A stretch of DNA of 35,089 nucleotides from an uncultured Gallionellaceae bacterium (lineage in GTDB: Bacteria; Pseudomonadota; Gammaproteobacteria; Burkholderiales; Gallionellaceae): assembly GCA_903913145.1 (NCBI GenBank), contig CAIWKC010000171.1, forward strand, positions 1-35,089, written 5' to 3'. The notes beneath the pieces were generated by a model. It searched no databases, was not told the origin of the DNA, and was given only the letters and a program-made list of their open reading frames with translations. This document shows, in pieces, positions 17,286 through 24,885 of this stretch. Within the stretch, counting starts at the first letter, position 1; every line of letters starts with the position of its first letter. Both the position numbers and the translations under genes were made by a program.

Positions 17286-17312
17286 GATTCCCTCCTGCGC
17301 GGGAATGACGAG
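17286..17312. repeat. Dispersed palindromic repeat (ATTCCC...GGGAAT type)
   Basis: The stretch carries ATTCCC (17287-17292) and GGGAATGACG (17301-17310), with CTGCGC in between. It matches the widespread short palindromic repeat whose minus-strand form begins CGTCATTCCCGCGCAGG in many proteobacterial genomes. It lies nine bases after the yifB stop. Read on the minus strand it yields the familiar spurious peptide RHSRAGGN. It may act as a 3' stem-loop. Confidence 0.65.
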
Positions 17313-17320
17313 TTTTAAGT

Positions 17321-18811
17321 CTATTTATCCATACGCCGATATTGTATCGCTTCTGCAATGTGAGCGATTTGAATTGATTCACTGCCCTCAAGATCGGCAA
17401 TAGTGCGTGCGACTTTAAGTACCCGATGATAAGCTCGGGCAGACAGGTTCAAGCGCGTAATCGCCTGGCGCAATAAGGTTTCGCTCTGCAAATCGGGTGC
17501 GCAGAAAGAATCGATTTCAGTGACGGTAAGTTGTGCGTTGGGTTTGCCTTGCCGGGCAAGTTGGCGTTGCCTTGCTGCTTCCACCCTGATCTTGATTTCA
17601 GCGCTGCTTTCCCCGTTTGTCTGTTTAAGCAAATCTTCTTGTGGAACAGCTGGGACTTCAATCTGAATGTCGATTCGATCCAGCAGAGGGCCGGAAATCT
17701 TGGCTCGATAACGTGCAACTTGATCCGGTGTACAACGGCATTTTCCATTGAAGTGACCAAGATAACCGCAGGGGCAGGGGTTCATCGCGGCAACCAGTTG
17801 GAATTGTGCTTTGAAATCCGCACGACGCGCGGCACGCGAAATAGTTATTCGCCCACTTTCCATAGGCTCACGCAATACTTCCAGAACGCCTCTGTCGAAC
17901 TCAGGCAGTTCATCCAAAAATAACACACCATGCATTGCGATTGATATTTCACCGGGGCGCGGATTACTGCCACCGCCGACCAAGGCGACTGCGGATGCGG
18001 TGTGATGAGGTGCCCTATAAGGACGCTGCTTCCAGTTTTCAACTTCAAACATACCGCCGAGTGATTGCATGGCGGCACTTTCCAGTGCTTCCTGCTGCGT
18101 CATCTCGGGCAAAATACCCGGAAATCGTGCGGCCAGCATGCTTTTCCCTGTGCCCGGTGGACCGGACATCAACACGCTGTGGCTGCCAGCTGCGGCAATT
18201 TCCAACGCACGTTTGGATTGTGCCTGGCCCTTTACCTCGCGCATATCCGGGTAACTCGGAGCTACGGTTTTGGTTTCAGGAATGTAGCGAGTTAAGGCAT
18301 CACGCCCGGAAAGATGTGCCGAGACTTGCAGCAAAGACTGTGCGGGGTAAACCGTCGCGTCTTCCACTAACGCGGCTTCCGGCGCATTCACCGCCGGCAG
18401 AATAAACGCTCTGCCGCTGTTTGCGGCACGATAGGTCATTGCCAGTGCACCGCGTATGGCACGCAGCTCACCGGTTAAAGCCAGTTCACCGGCGTATTCG
18501 TATTCAGCCAGTTTGTCAGAAGGTATCTGCCCTGATGCAGCTAAAATTCCAAGCGCAATGGGCAAATCAAAGCGCCCGCTTTCTTTGGGCAAATCGGCAG
18601 GGGCGAGGTTAACTGTGATGCGGCGGGCCGGAAATTCAAATTGGCAATTCTGCAAAGCAGCGCGCACACGATCTTTGCTCTCTTTTACTTCAGCCTCGGG
18701 AAGTCCAACAATGGTGAAATTAGGCAAGCCATTGGCGAGATGCACTTCGACGGTGACCAGCGCGGCATCCATGCCGGCCAGTCCCCGACTGTATAAAACA
18801 GCAAGTCCCAT
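17321..18811 (-). CDS. comM: YifB/ComM family Mg-chelatase-like AAA+ ATPase
   Basis: The 496-residue protein has the ComM layout. An N-terminal Lon-protease-like domain lacks the catalytic pair (MGLAVLYSRGLAGMDAALVTVEVHLANGLP). A central AAA+ Mg-chelatase domain has Walker A GPPGTGKSMLAARFPG, Walker B VLFLDELPEF and the cysteine motif NPCPCGYLGHFNGKCRC. The C-terminal MgsB-type domain has LNLSARAYHRVLKVARTIADLEG. In Vibrio, ComM is a hexameric helicase that promotes branch migration during natural transformation; homologues are widespread in non-competent bacteria. The start lies four bases after the ubiK stop, so the two are co-transcribed. Length is normal. Confidence 0.93.
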   Translation of the reverse strand: MGLAVLYSRGLAGMDAALVTVEVHLANGLPNFTIVGLPEAEVKESKDRVRAALQNCQFEFPARRITVNLAPADLPKESGRFDLPIALGILAASGQIPSDKLAEYEYAGELALTGELRAIRGALAMTYRAANSGRAFILPAVNAPEAALVEDATVYPAQSLLQVSAHLSGRDALTRYIPETKTVAPSYPDMREVKGQAQSKRALEIAAAGSHSVLMSGPPGTGKSMLAARFPGILPEMTQQEALESAAMQSLGGMFEVENWKQRPYRAPHHTASAVALVGGGSNPRPGEISIAMHGVLFLDELPEFDRGVLEVLREPMESGRITISRAARRADFKAQFQLVAAMNPCPCGYLGHFNGKCRCTPDQVARYRAKISGPLLDRIDIQIEVPAVPQEDLLKQTNGESSAEIKIRVEAARQRQLARQGKPNAQLTVTEIDSFCAPDLQSETLLRQAITRLNLSARAYHRVLKVARTIADLEGSESIQIAHIAEAIQYRRMDK

Positions 18812-18815
18812 TCAG

Positions 18816-19028
18816 TTAGGGTTGATTCTCCATCGCTGCGATACGGGCTTCCAGTTTTTCCAGGCGCAGTGCCAAAACTTCATACTCTTCGCGTGTCACC
18901 AGATCAAGTTTGGCAAAACCTTGTGCCATTAACGCGCGGGCATTTTTTTCGAAATCTTTAGCCGGGCTGTTGGCCACGGCTTCATTTAATTTCGACGACA
19001 TCTCTTCAAAGAATTTTGTGTTCAACAT
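18816..19028 (-). CDS. ubiK: Ubiquinone biosynthesis accessory factor UbiK
   Basis: This 70-residue protein starts MLNTKFFEEMSSKLNEAV and ends in a coiled coil (EEYEVLALRLEKLEARIAAME). This is the UbiK/YqiC (BMFP) family, a trimeric helper of the aerobic ubiquinone biosynthesis complex that also has membrane fusogenic activity in vitro. The start at 19028 is fixed by AGGAGG six bases upstream; the longer frame to 19106 adds an unconserved Cys/Arg-rich stretch. It is directly followed by yifB. Confidence 0.92.
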   Translation of the reverse strand: MLNTKFFEEMSSKLNEAVANSPAKDFEKNARALMAQGFAKLDLVTREEYEVLALRLEKLEARIAAMENQP

Positions 19029-19232
19029 GAGGACCCTCCTTAATATGGCTTTGCAAGATATACGTCTAGTGTAACAAACTTGTCGCCACGAACAACATAA
19101 GTGCACAGTTTAATTGTAGCTCTCAAAGGATATTTGAACTGGAGTGACTTGACAGGTGCTTCGGGAAAGAGGTTCGCTGCGTTTAACCACGTTTGAATTA
19201 AAGTAAGTACAGGTTGGGGCGAAAAATGCTTT

Positions 19233-19238
19233 ATAATA
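19233..19238 (+). promoter_or_regulatory. Candidate -10 element of the porin gene
   Basis: A perfect TATAAT lies 58 bases before the porin ATG. No matching -35 is seen at 16-18 bases, so only the -10 is proposed. Confidence 0.35.
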
Positions 19239-19296
19239 TACGGCTCTACGGTTGATTTGAATTGCGTATTTAAACTTCCAGAAAAAAGGAAAAGTC

Positions 19297-20067
19297 ATGT
19301 GGAAGATAAAAATATTCGTTTTTGCACTTTGTGCTGCGGCATCAGTATCTGTTCTGGCAGAAGAGGTTCCTGCCGTCGATCCTAATCCGGTTTCCTACAA
19401 CGTGGGATTATCCTCAGATTATATTTTTAGAGGCATCACTCAAACTACACACGCGCCGGCTGTGCACGGCGGGCTTGATTATTCCCATTCTACCGGCCTG
19501 TATGTTGGCACTTGGGCCTCCAACGTTAAGTGGATCAAAGATAGAGATGCAATAGCGACAGGTGATGCAAATGTTGAGTTGGACACTTATTTTGGCATCA
19601 AGAATTCAGTCGCAAATGACTATGGCTATGATGTGGGCTATGTCCGATACAACTATTTGGGTACGTACACGTCACAAGTTGGTTTCAACAATGCAGATAC
19701 GTCAGAAATTTACGGTGCAGCTTCCTATAAATTTGTTTCCCTGAAATATTCTTACAGTTTGCTGGATGGTTTTATGACCATCCCCGGCACAAAGGGCACA
19801 AATTACATTGATTTAAGTGCTTATTACCCGGTTGAAGATGCTGGCATGACAATAGGTGCACATATTGGCAAGCAAACGTTTGCCGGAACAGAGGCTTATG
19901 CTGTTAGTCCCAGTTACACCGACTACAAGCTGAGTGCTTCTAAAGATTTCAGTAGTTACATTTTAAGTTTGTCCTATACCAACACCAAGGGAGCGTCGTT
20001 CTGGACGCCCAATGGTGACCAGTGGGGCAGAGCAGCGACCGCGTTTTCATTAACGCATTTGTTCTGA
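19297..20067 (+). CDS. TorF-family putative porin (Gcw_chp)
   Basis: The 256-residue protein has a signal peptide (MWKIKIFVFALCAAASVSVLA, cut before EEVPAVDP). It then shows the hallmark of the Gcw_chp family: YNVGLSSDYIFRGITQTTHAPAVHGGLDY and LYVGTWASNVKW. The rest is amphipathic strands ending in THLF, a terminal aromatic that fits an outer-membrane barrel. Members are common in beta- and gammaproteobacteria and are annotated as porins, but substrates are unknown. AAAAAGGAAAAG precedes the ATG. It appears to be a single-gene unit. Confidence 0.9.
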   Translation: MWKIKIFVFALCAAASVSVLAEEVPAVDPNPVSYNVGLSSDYIFRGITQTTHAPAVHGGLDYSHSTGLYVGTWASNVKWIKDRDAIATGDANVELDTYFGIKNSVANDYGYDVGYVRYNYLGTYTSQVGFNNADTSEIYGAASYKFVSLKYSYSLLDGFMTIPGTKGTNYIDLSAYYPVEDAGMTIGAHIGKQTFAGTEAYAVSPSYTDYKLSASKDFSSYILSLSYTNTKGASFWTPNGDQWGRAATAFSLTHLF

Positions 20068-20186
20068 GTTAATTTGAGCAAACATCAATCAAGATTCCGG
20101 ATTGGCGATAAATTGCAAGTGTTAGTGCAGTTAATGCGAGCGAACGGTTTGTATGTCCCTATCCCAGCCTCACGCACTTAATCCAG

Positions 20187-20192
20187 TATAAT
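20187..20192 (+). promoter_or_regulatory. Candidate -10 of a near-leaderless helicase mRNA
   Basis: TATAAT ends eight bases before ATG 20201, so transcription would begin at or one or two bases before the start codon. No ribosome site precedes that ATG, which agrees with a leaderless or nearly leaderless message. No good -35 is visible. Confidence 0.4.
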
Positions 20193-20200
20193 AGATACAT

Positions 20201-21559
20201 ATGGACGATCCCTCAGTACCAAAACTTCTATTTTCATCCCTCGCGCTTGACCCGCTAATTCTTCGGGCTATCGAAGAAACGGGCTATACCGAGCCCACTC
20301 CCATTCAGGCACAAGCCATTCCACATGTCATCGCGGGACGTGATTTGATGGCGATGGCGCAGACTGGCACTGGCAAAACTGCAGCGTTTACATTACCGAT
20401 GTTGCAACGCCTATTGCCGCATGCAAGTACCAGTGCCTCTCCAGCACGGCATCCCATTAGAGCATTGGTGCTTGCGCCGACTAGGGAACTGGCGATACAG
20501 GTTCACGAGAGTGTGGTCACATATTCCAAAAATGTTCCACTTCGCACTACCGTGGTTTATGGTGGAACTGATATCAAGGCACAAAAACCCGCGCTGATGA
20601 ATGGCGTGGAAATTCTGGTTGCCACGCCCGGACGCTTGCTCGACCACGTTGAAAGTCGCAATTTGCAACTCAATCAAGTGCAAATTCTTATTCTGGACGA
20701 AGCAGATCGGATGTTGGATATGGGTTTTATGCCCGACCTCAAACGCATTCTTGCCTTGCTGCCAAAACAACGGCAGACACTGCTTTTTTCGGCCACTTTT
20801 TCAGACGACATAAAAAAGCTGGCACAGGATTTTCTCATTGATCCCATTACAGTCGAAACTGCGCGCCGGAACGCTGCGGGAGAAAACATCAAACAGTCGG
20901 TGTGCATGGTTGATCATCAAGATAAATTTCATGCTCTGGTGGAGTTGATCCGTTCGCGCGGTGTTAAACAAGTTCTAATATTTACGCGTACCAAATTGAC
21001 TGCAGCGCATGTTTCAAAACAACTTGAGCGTAGCGGAATAGCCGCTGATGCTATTCACGGAGACAAAACGCAGCAGGAGCGAATTAAAGCGCTGGATGCA
21101 TTCAAGTCGGGTGCCGTGATGGCGCTGGTGGCAACAGACGTGGCAGCGCGCGGACTCGACATTGACCAGCTACCGTTGGTCATTAACTATGAGCTGCCCA
21201 CGCATGCCGAAGACTATGTGCATCGTATCGGGCGTACCGGACGTGCCGGTGCTTCCGGTGAAGCGGTTTCTTTGGTGGACGGCGAAGAAGAGCGCCGCCT
21301 GGTTGAAATCGAAAAAATACTCAACCGGAAATTCCCTCGTGAAGCGGCCGTTGTACCCAGCGGCTATCAAAAGCATTTTAAATCTCCACCTGTCAGAAGT
21401 CACAAACATGCTCCTGCAGATGATTGGTTCTCCAAGCCGTATGAGCCCTCGGCAAGTAAAAAACATGATGAAGAGCAACAATCTTCTCCATTGGCTGTTC
21501 ACGGCAAACCACAGCAGCAAGTAGCTGCGCTCTTTAGAATCAGGAACTCGCAGATTTAA
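20201..21559 (+). CDS. rhlE: DEAD-box ATP-dependent RNA helicase, RhlE type
   Basis: The 452-residue protein carries the full set of DEAD-box motifs: Q-motif (GYTEPTPIQAQAIP), motif I AQTGTGKTAAF, Ia PTRELAIQ, Ib TPGRLLDH, II LDEADRMLDMGF, III FSATF, V TDVAARGLDID and VI HRIGRTGRAG. The tail after about residue 375 is basic, Gln-rich and of low complexity, as in RhlE proteins that act in ribosome maturation and RNA decay. The gene lacks a ribosome site, and a TATAAT sits directly upstream of the ATG. Assignment within the RhlE/DbpA/CsdA group rests on motif style and the short tail. Confidence 0.92.
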   Translation: MDDPSVPKLLFSSLALDPLILRAIEETGYTEPTPIQAQAIPHVIAGRDLMAMAQTGTGKTAAFTLPMLQRLLPHASTSASPARHPIRALVLAPTRELAIQVHESVVTYSKNVPLRTTVVYGGTDIKAQKPALMNGVEILVATPGRLLDHVESRNLQLNQVQILILDEADRMLDMGFMPDLKRILALLPKQRQTLLFSATFSDDIKKLAQDFLIDPITVETARRNAAGENIKQSVCMVDHQDKFHALVELIRSRGVKQVLIFTRTKLTAAHVSKQLERSGIAADAIHGDKTQQERIKALDAFKSGAVMALVATDVAARGLDIDQLPLVINYELPTHAEDYVHRIGRTGRAGASGEAVSLVDGEEERRLVEIEKILNRKFPREAAVVPSGYQKHFKSPPVRSHKHAPADDWFSKPYEPSASKKHDEEQQSSPLAVHGKPQQQVAALFRIRNSQI

Positions 21560-21620
21560 AGAGATATAGTTCCAGGCTAGCCGCAATTTAATTTGTCGGA
21601 GAAGTAAAATCGGCCGCGCT

Positions 21621-22529
21621 ATGATGATCGCCAGAAAATATCTCTATCTTATTGCCCTAGCTCGCGAAAAACATTTTGGTCGTGCTGCGCTAGCTTGCCA
21701 CATTTCCCCTTCCACTCTGTCGGCTGCGATTAGTGATCTTGAAGCCGAGCTTGGTGTAGCCGTAGTGGAACGTGGAAAAAATTTCGGGGGACTTACCCCG
21801 GAAGGACAATGTGTCGTCGACTATGCTCACCGCATGGCAGCTGGCGAGGAAGGCATGCGGCAAGAATTGGCCAAATTACGCCACGGGCTTAGCGGTCAAT
21901 TGCGCTTGGGGGTGATTCCTACGGCACTTACCGTGGTTGCTTCGCTTACTTCGGCCTTCGCACGACGATATCCGTTGGTGACGACGGAAGTATTATCGCT
22001 ATCAACTAACGAAATCGTGTCACGCATGCATGATTTCGAACTCGATGCTGGTATTATCTACGTTGAATCCGCATTGGCTTCACACCAACTCATGACTGTG
22101 CCGTTGTGGTACGAGAGTCTTATTTTGCTCACGCCATCGGGTGGTCCATTTGAAGGTCAAGAAAGTGTAAATTGGCTTGAAGTGAGGCAAGTGCCGCTGT
22201 GTATGCTAACCAAAGACATGCAGAATCGTAAAACAATTGATAAGGTCTTTGCGCAACTGGATTGTAAAGTGACGCCCACAATTGAGACAAATTCAATCGT
22301 CAGCATGCTGGCACATGTCAGTTCCGGTACGTGGTCAGCCATTTTGCCTCGCAGCGTGTTTGATCTGATAGGCATTCCTGCTGGTGTGCGAGCACTACCG
22401 TTGACCGAACCGAATGTGGTGTGGGCAACTGGATTGGTGATAGAGCGGCGTGAACCTAAATCGCCGATGTTGGAAGCCCTCTTGGTCGTAGCAAATAATC
22501 TGAGCGATTCCTTCGTCAAAGACGAATAG
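21621..22529 (+). CDS. LysR-family transcriptional regulator
   Basis: The 302-residue protein has the LysR winged helix at its N-terminus (about 1-60, EKHFGRAALACHISPSTLSAAISDLEAELGVAVVERG) and a periplasmic-binding-protein-like effector domain from about 90. It is encoded 169 bases upstream of the MFS carrier and on the same strand, instead of the usual divergent layout. Its neighbours make formate or oxalate metabolism its likely target, and similar LysR genes accompany fds operons in other betaproteobacteria; the effector is not known. The ribosome site is poor (GGAG about 20 bases before the ATG). ATG 21624 is a second possible start. A TTCGTC-AAA-GACGAA hairpin covers the last codons (22512-22526). 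Confidence 0.9.
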   Translation: MMIARKYLYLIALAREKHFGRAALACHISPSTLSAAISDLEAELGVAVVERGKNFGGLTPEGQCVVDYAHRMAAGEEGMRQELAKLRHGLSGQLRLGVIPTALTVVASLTSAFARRYPLVTTEVLSLSTNEIVSRMHDFELDAGIIYVESALASHQLMTVPLWYESLILLTPSGGPFEGQESVNWLEVRQVPLCMLTKDMQNRKTIDKVFAQLDCKVTPTIETNSIVSMLAHVSSGTWSAILPRSVFDLIGIPAGVRALPLTEPNVVWATGLVIERREPKSPMLEALLVVANNLSDSFVKDE

Positions 22530-22698
22530 TCATTCGGAATTTTCCTCTTCCATATATAAATGGATTGTCGTAAATTAATTTTTGTGAACATAATATCCAG
22601 ACTTTACGGGCAATAACCGAATTACACGAGCTGCACGCGTAAAGTGCGATAGCAAAGTTTTGGGTAAATAATGAATAAATAATAAAGGAGGAAGTCAC

Positions 22699-24360
22699 AT
22701 GGCTAGTGCAATTGCATCGGCAGCACCCGCGACACCCGGTTTTTTAGAAAGAGAGCGAACTGTTGCGAAGCCCGGTTTTAACCGCTGGCTCGTTCCTCCT
22801 GCCGCATTGGCAATCCATCTTTGTATCGGCATGGCTTACGGCTTTTCGGTTTTCTGGCTGCCGCTATCCAAGGCTATCGGTATTACGCAACCACTTGCTT
22901 GCCCAAAGGACATGAGTTTCATCGCTGAGGTATTTTCCTCGACATGCGATTGGAAGATTTCAACTTTGGGGTGGATGTATACGCTGTTTTTCGTTTTTTT
23001 GGGATCTTCAGCAGCAATCTGGGGTGGTTGGTTGGAACACGCGGGTCCGCGTAAGGCAGGTGTCGTGTCAGCATTTTGCTGGTGTGGAGGATTGCTGATC
23101 TCGGCAGTGGGTGTTATCAACCATCAGATTTGGATGCTCTGGCTGGGTTCTGGAGTAATTGGCGGCATAGGTTTGGGTCTCGGATATATTTCTCCTGTAT
23201 CTACTTTGATCAAATGGTTTCCGGATCGTCGCGGCATGGCAACCGGCATGGCCATTATGGGCTTCGGTGGCGGTGCCATGATAGGCGCACCGCTCGCTGA
23301 CAAATTGATGAAATATTTTGCGACGCCAACATCGGTCGGTGTCTGGGAAACTTTCGTGACGCTAGCCGCTATCTATTTTGTGTTCATGATGGCGGGTGCG
23401 TTGGGTTATCGTGTGCCGGCCCCAAATTGGAAACCAGAAGGATGGGAACCTCCGGCAGAATCTACCGTTAAAAGCATGATTACTGATCGCCATGTCCATC
23501 TTGATGTGGCGTGGAGAACGCCTCAATTCTGGCTGGTTTGGGGAGTGTTGTGTCTTAACGTGACGGCGGGTATTGGAATTATAGGCATGGCTTCGCCGAT
23601 GTTGCAGGAAGTCTTTGCAGGCAAACTGATCGGCGTGGATTTGGCTTTCAATGATCTGAACCCGACTCAGAAGGGACAAATTGCTGCCATTGCTGCCGGA
23701 TTCACCGGTTTGCTGTCGCTGTTCAACATCGGCGGTCGTTTCTTCTGGGCATCACTCTCAGACAAGCTCGGACGCAAACTGACTTACTCGATATTTTTCC
23801 TGCTTGGTTGTTCACTCTATGCATCAATTCCGAGTATGGCTGCTGCGGGTAGTTTGGCTTTGTTCGTGGCATTCTTCTGTGTGATCTTGTCGATGTACGG
23901 CGGTGGCTTTGCTACGGTTCCCGCTTATCTGGCAGACATGTTCGGCACCAAAATGGTAGGCGCTATTCATGGTCGTTTGCTGACGGCATGGTCGACGGCT
24001 GGTGTATTGGGTCCGGTGCTGGTGAATTACATTCGTGATTATCAACTTGATCATGGGGTGCCTAAAGCTCAAGCTTATTCGATCACGATGTACATCCTTG
24101 CAGGACTATTGGTGTTGGGGTTCATTTGCAACTGGCTGGTGAAGACGGTTGCTGAACAACATTACATGACTGAAGAAGAATTGAAAAAAGAGGCGGAGTT
24201 GGCTCACGAAAATCAACATCATTTTGTCGCGAATGTTGAGACGCTGGCTCATGAAGCAACCCATAATGGGAAAGTATTTCTTGCATGGTTGGCTATCGGT
24301 ATTCCGCTTTCATGGGGTGTTTGGATGACCTTGCAAAAGGCAGCAATACTTTTCAAATAA
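22699..24360 (+). CDS. MFS transporter, oxalate/formate antiporter (OFA) family
   Basis: This integral inner-membrane carrier of 553 residues has the OFA-family look. The first helix is LAIHLCIGMAYGFSVFWLPLSKAIG. The central stretch is GVIGGIGLGLGYISPVSTLIKWFPDRRGMATGMAIMGFGGGAMIGAPLADKLM. A cytoplasmic link reads YRVPAPNWKPEGWEPP, and the second half has RFFWASLSDKLGR. It is longer than OxlT because of a Cys-containing loop after helix 1 and an extra helix near the C-terminus (VFLAWLAIGIPLSWGVWM). OxlT exchanges oxalate for formate; other members carry other small acids. Its position just upstream of formate dehydrogenase supports a formate-linked substrate (inference). AAAGGAGGAAG gives a strong ribosome site. 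Confidence 0.9.
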   Translation: MASAIASAAPATPGFLERERTVAKPGFNRWLVPPAALAIHLCIGMAYGFSVFWLPLSKAIGITQPLACPKDMSFIAEVFSSTCDWKISTLGWMYTLFFVFLGSSAAIWGGWLEHAGPRKAGVVSAFCWCGGLLISAVGVINHQIWMLWLGSGVIGGIGLGLGYISPVSTLIKWFPDRRGMATGMAIMGFGGGAMIGAPLADKLMKYFATPTSVGVWETFVTLAAIYFVFMMAGALGYRVPAPNWKPEGWEPPAESTVKSMITDRHVHLDVAWRTPQFWLVWGVLCLNVTAGIGIIGMASPMLQEVFAGKLIGVDLAFNDLNPTQKGQIAAIAAGFTGLLSLFNIGGRFFWASLSDKLGRKLTYSIFFLLGCSLYASIPSMAAAGSLALFVAFFCVILSMYGGGFATVPAYLADMFGTKMVGAIHGRLLTAWSTAGVLGPVLVNYIRDYQLDHGVPKAQAYSITMYILAGLLVLGFICNWLVKTVAEQHYMTEEELKKEAELAHENQHHFVANVETLAHEATHNGKVFLAWLAIGIPLSWGVWMTLQKAAILFK

Positions 24361-24394
24361 GCAAAAATATAGTCGCAACAGATTGGCGTAATCC

Positions 24395-24417
24395 CGGAGG
24401 GCGCATTTGGCCCTCCG
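24395..24417 (+). terminator. GC-rich hairpin between carrier gene and fdsG
   Basis: CGGAGGGC and GCCCTCCG form an eight-pair stem with a seven-base loop, 35 bases after the carrier stop and 31 before fdsG. There is no T-run after it on the plus strand. It may be a partial terminator or a stability element that sets different levels of carrier and enzyme. Confidence 0.5.
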
Positions 24418-24447
24418 CGCCAAAAATAAGTTCATGGAATCGTTGCT

Positions 24448-24885
24448 ATGTTAAATACGTTGAATGCCATTTTCGCAAAGCACCGGCATCAGCCAGGTGC
24501 GCTGTTGCCTATCCTGCACGATATCCAGCATGAATTGGGTTATGTGCCTGATTTGGCCGTACCTGAAATCGCCAAAGAGTTAAATCTGTCGCGTGCAGAG
24601 GTTCATGGCGTGTTAACTTATTATCATCACTTTCGCCAGAGTCCTCCGGGCAAACATGTCGTTCATGTTTGCTGCGCCGAAGCGTGTCAGGCGAATGGCA
24701 GCGAAGCATTGGCTAATCATGCTGCGACTCGGTTGCTGAGTGGCGACATCAAAATGGAGCCAGTATATTGTTTGGGACTATGTTCTATAGGCCCCGCTAT
24801 CCAAATTGATGAACTTAAGCTGCATGCTCGTGTTACTCCGGAAAAGTTCGACAAGTTGATGCAAGAGTTGGAAGTGCGATCATGA
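24448..24885 (+). CDS. fdsG: NAD-dependent formate dehydrogenase gamma subunit
   Basis: FdsG is the NuoE-like electron-transfer subunit of the cytoplasmic, soluble formate dehydrogenase (formate + NAD+ to CO2 + NADH). The 145-residue protein has a helical N-terminus (LPILHDIQHELGYVPD; LSRAEVHGVLTYYHHFR) and a thioredoxin-like domain. Its four [2Fe-2S] ligands are in the pattern C-x4-C (VCCAEACQANGS) and C-x3-C (YCLGLCSIGPA). GGAA lies eight bases before the ATG. Its stop overlaps the fdsB start by ATGA. Context fixes this as fdsG and not nuoE. Confidence 0.94.
   Translation: MLNTLNAIFAKHRHQPGALLPILHDIQHELGYVPDLAVPEIAKELNLSRAEVHGVLTYYHHFRQSPPGKHVVHVCCAEACQANGSEALANHAATRLLSGDIKMEPVYCLGLCSIGPAIQIDELKLHARVTPEKFDKLMQELEVRS

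Noticed and set aside
17182-17400. 72-codon minus-strand frame across the yifB end and spacer
   Set aside because: It is the translation of the dispersed repeat (RHSRAGGN) and overlaps yifB in another frame.
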